From contig CAJTNI010000010.1 of the NCBI GenBank assembly GCA_910577945.1, forward strand, positions 1 to 64,000: a DNA stretch of 64,000 bases. The letters run 5' to 3'. Each line of letters opens with the position of its first letter. Position 1 is the stretch's first letter. This DNA comes from an uncultured Christensenella sp. (GTDB lineage: Bacteria; Bacillota; Clostridia; Christensenellales; Pumilibacteraceae). The notes beneath the pieces were generated by a model. It saw only the letters and a program-made list of their open reading frames with translations. It did no database searches and was not told the DNA's origin. This document shows, in pieces, positions 62,030 through 64,000 of this stretch. Both the position numbers and the translations under genes were made by a program.

Positions 62030-63483
62030 TATAGCACCTTTTCCTTGATAAACTTGACGGTCAGCGCGTCGTCCTTGAACACCGCCGTGTTTTGCAGTAT
62101 GCGGCTGCAAATGCTGCCGAGCTCGACGCGTATAGCGTTTTCCGCCGCCGCCGCGTCCGTCTTGCCGTCGAGCAGTCGCAGTATTTCGCCGTACACGAAC
62201 GCGTAATCGGCGAGCGACTCGGGCAGTCCCTTGCCGCCGACGATACATTCCTTGATTTCGCCCAGCTCGCTTTCCAGCCGCCCGGGCAGTATGAACAGCC
62301 CCTGCGCCTCGATAAGCCCGATAGATTCCTTTTTGATTACGTGGAACTCGGGGTGCGCGTGGAACACGCCGTCGGGGTATTGCGCCGACGTAATATTGCT
62401 GCGCAAAATTATCGTCATTTCGTACCCGCGCTTCGTCTTGACGACCGTCGGGCTGATTGAGTTATGTATGCCGTCCGCGTCGGCATGGATAATGCCGAGC
62501 TCGGGCGCGTCGAAGCTCTCCCATGCGGCGCGCACGCGTTCGGACGCGCTCTCTATATCCGCGCGCGAGTTCGACACGACGCGCACCGCCGTACCCGCCC
62601 AATCGAGCACCTCGATTATCGCGCCGCTTGCGGTATCCTTAATAGTGCGCTTGGCTGCGGCGCGGTGCAGCGGCAGCGTCTCCCCGCCGCCCTGATAATG
62701 GTCGTGCGCCAATACGCTCCCGCCTATGCGCGGCAGCGCGGCGTTGCAGCCCAAAAAATAATGCGGGAAGCGGTCCACGAAATCCATAAGCCGCCCGAAC
62801 GTGCCGCGGTCTATGTGCATTGGCGTGTGCTCGTAATTTACGGCTATGCCGTGCTCGTTGAAATACCCGTACGGCGAATACTGCCAAAACCAAGACTGAC
62901 CGCCGAGCGTCACGTCCGCCGTGCGCAACGTGCGCTTGCCTCTGCCGCCGAACCCCTCGTTGGCATGGCAAATGGTGCAGCTAGGATACCCGCCGCCCAC
63001 CGAATTGCCCGCCGCCGCCTTTTTGGCGTCGCGAAACTCGGGCTTGGATTTGTTAATCGTTATTATAAGCCCGTTGCTCTCGAACCTCGGGTTTTTGTCG
63101 AGCTGCGCTTTTTTTACATAATTGTTATTTACGCAGTACGCGTAAAGCATATCGGTCGCCGCCTTGCCGCCGCCCGCCTTTTCGGCGGCGTCGAACGCCG
63201 CTTGCAGCGCCGAAGGGCTGAGCGACAGCGCGCCCATCACGCCGTCGCAATAGCGCTCGGCGTCCTCGCGCTCGAATACGCCGAGCTTTACGGCGTTGTC
63301 CGTAAACTCGCCCAACAGCTCGGCAATGCCGCGCTCGCCGCAATCCGCGCCCGTAGGCGCAAACGCCACGCCCAAAACGCCCTGCGCCGTGTTGCGCGCG
63401 TAATCGACGTCCTTGTCGGCGAGCATAAGCTTGCGCCGCGCAAAATCGACCAGCCTGTCAAAGCTTTCGTAAAATTCGAGCAT
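62029..63483 (-). CDS. galT: UTP-hexose-1-phosphate uridylyltransferase GalT, type 2
   Basis: 484 residues, typical for the Firmicutes-type (class 2) GalT rather than the roughly 350 of enterobacterial GalT. Conserved pieces: YPSCTICHANEGFGGRGKRT, FWQYSPYGYFNEHGIAVNYE, the active-site region GGSVLAHDHYQGGG containing the H-x-H, and HAHPEFHVIKKESIGLIEAQ. It makes UDP-galactose from galactose 1-phosphate. First gene of the operon; GAGG precedes ATG 63483. Confidence 0.96.
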   Translation of the reverse strand: MLEFYESFDRLVDFARRKLMLADKDVDYARNTAQGVLGVAFAPTGADCGERGIAELLGEFTDNAVKLGVFEREDAERYCDGVMGALSLSPSALQAAFDAAEKAGGGKAATDMLYAYCVNNNYVKKAQLDKNPRFESNGLIITINKSKPEFRDAKKAAAGNSVGGGYPSCTICHANEGFGGRGKRTLRTADVTLGGQSWFWQYSPYGYFNEHGIAVNYEHTPMHIDRGTFGRLMDFVDRFPHYFLGCNAALPRIGGSVLAHDHYQGGGETLPLHRAAAKRTIKDTASGAIIEVLDWAGTAVRVVSNSRADIESASERVRAAWESFDAPELGIIHADADGIHNSISPTVVKTKRGYEMTIILRSNITSAQYPDGVFHAHPEFHVIKKESIGLIEAQGLFILPGRLESELGEIKECIVGGKGLPESLADYAFVYGEILRLLDGKTDAAAAENAIRVELGSICSRILQNTAVFKDDALTVKFIKEKVL

Positions 63484-63523
63484 AGTACCTCACAGTCTCC
63501 CGCAAATGCTTTATATTGTCAAT

Positions 63524-63552
63524 AGTTTAGCAAAAAGCGCGCGAGCGGTCAA
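63524..63552 (-). promoter_or_regulatory. Sigma-A promoter of the gal operon
   Basis: Minus strand TTGACC, 17-base spacer, TAAACT, about 40 bases upstream of ATG 63483. Confidence 0.65.
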
Positions 63553-63564
63553 GACAAATATTTA

Positions 63565-63574
63565 CCGATATCGG
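63565..63574. promoter_or_regulatory. Palindrome between galT and the AraC-like gene
   Basis: CCGATATCGG in an AT-rich stretch, 13 bases upstream of the gal -35 box and 21 upstream of the AraC-like -35 box. Possible shared operator; short, so chance is not excluded. Confidence 0.4.
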
Positions 63575-63595
63575 AAAATTTTTTACATTTTTGGG

Positions 63596-63624
63596 TTGAC
63601 ACGCCGTTCGCGCCATATTATAAT
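63596..63624 (+). promoter_or_regulatory. Consensus sigma-A promoter of the AraC-like gene, leaderless geometry
   Basis: TTGACA, 17-base spacer, TATAAT, then six bases and ATG 63631, so transcription should start on the start codon. Confidence 0.8.
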
Positions 63625-63630
63625 ACGGGC

Positions 63631-64000
63631 ATGGGCGCGACCAAAGAACAATGGAAATACGGCGGCGGCGAACGCGTGTGGGCGGGGAAATACCTCAACT
63701 CGCAAAACCTGTTGCATTGGCACAGCGACTGCGAGCTGATTTACGCCGAGCGCGGCGCGCTGAACGTTACGGCGAGCGGCGCGACATACCGCCTTGACGC
63801 GGGCGGCGCAATGTTCATCGACAGTCAGTGCTTGCACAGGATAAGCGCCGTCGACGAAAGCTCGCTGCTTGCGACGGTCATTTTCGATTACGGCATAATC
63901 GAACCGTTTGCGAACGGGCTTGCGCTCGTCTCGCCCGTGCTGGAAAAGGATTACGGGCTGTTCGCACTCTACGGTGCGCTCATGAAAGAGCTTACGGAAA
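63631..64000 (+). CDS. AraC-family regulator, N-terminal cupin part (runs off the window)
   Basis: 123 codons visible, still open at the right edge. The text HWHSDCELIYAERGALNVTA, then YRLDAGGAMFIDSQCLHRIS, is the sugar-binding cupin typical of the N-terminus of AraC-type regulators (metal-like HWH and a later H). The DNA-binding helix-turn-helix pair would follow beyond 64000. It diverges from galT, so it is the probable galactose-responsive activator. There is no Shine-Dalgarno sequence before ATG 63631, consistent with a leaderless message. Confidence 0.78.
   Translation, partial: MGATKEQWKYGGGERVWAGKYLNSQNLLHWHSDCELIYAERGALNVTASGATYRLDAGGAMFIDSQCLHRISAVDESSLLATVIFDYGIIEPFANGLALVSPVLEKDYGLFALYGALMKELTE

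Noticed and set aside
62030..62248. N-terminal extension of GalK
   Set aside because: It lies inside galT in another frame and is Arg/Gly-rich; ATG 62029 fits the family.

Overview
The window looks like a chromosomal segment of a spore-forming, anaerobic, uncultivated Clostridia-type Firmicute, probably from a gut. The reasons are moderately GC-rich coding DNA, AGGAGG-type ribosome sites, a spoIIR-sleB-ypeB sporulation/germination cluster, rubrerythrin, lipoproteins with Gram-positive InlB and BIG_2 type domains, and a MalFG-type sugar ABC transporter beside many glycoside hydrolases. Rank below class is a guess. Almost everything is on the minus strand; only an XRE regulator, an amidase, an ArsR-like regulator and an AraC-like regulator read on plus.

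Layout. 1-470: one end of an IS3-family element (orfA plus the frameshifted start of orfB). 0.5-8.4 kb: a membrane protein with a Lys/Ala repeat tail, a PhnP-like hydrolase, an acyl-CoA synthetase and a DUF1624 acyltransferase in one operon, then mnmG and a small membrane protein. 8.7-14.1 kb: polyamine uptake, XRE-cupin regulator then potA-potB-potC-potD, with a textbook promoter and operator. 14.1-17.9 kb: flavodoxin-like protein and two cytoplasmic BspA-type leucine-rich-repeat proteins. 18.0-23.4 kb: two overlapping MacB-like ATPase-permease fusions. 23.5-28.1 kb: rubrerythrin, ROK glucokinase, an acidic membrane protein and CorA with an upstream leader peptide. 28.1-28.6 kb: a divergent XRE regulator / candidate structured small RNA module. 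28.6-31.5 kb: spoIIR, sleB, ypeB. 31.6-34.5 kb: a lipoprotein, an amidase and an array of 60-bp tandem repeats.

34.5-58.5 kb is a glycan-use region. The main operon (57299 down to 46205) encodes a YesL-like protein, a solute-binding protein, two permeases, a CBM9-like lipoprotein, GH43, GH2 and a triple-repeat lipoprotein. A second operon (46048 down to 38851) encodes a GH31 lipoprotein and a BIG_2 lipoprotein. An ArsR-like regulator is divergent from the main operon; a palindrome between them (57413-57438) has a near copy (46161-46184) at the same distance upstream of the GH31 promoter, which suggests one activator-controlled regulon. A smaller LacI-GH36-GH2 cluster (38629 down to 34568) carries LacI-type operators but has lost parts of LacI and GH36. 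58.7-64.0 kb: a complete Leloir operon (galT, galK, galE, galM) with a divergent AraC-like gene running off the right end. The hydrolases would release galactose, glucose and pentoses; the gal operon, ROK kinase and sugar transporter would feed them into central metabolism.

All positions, spacings and motifs were read by eye. Family names rest on recognised motifs, not on database searches.
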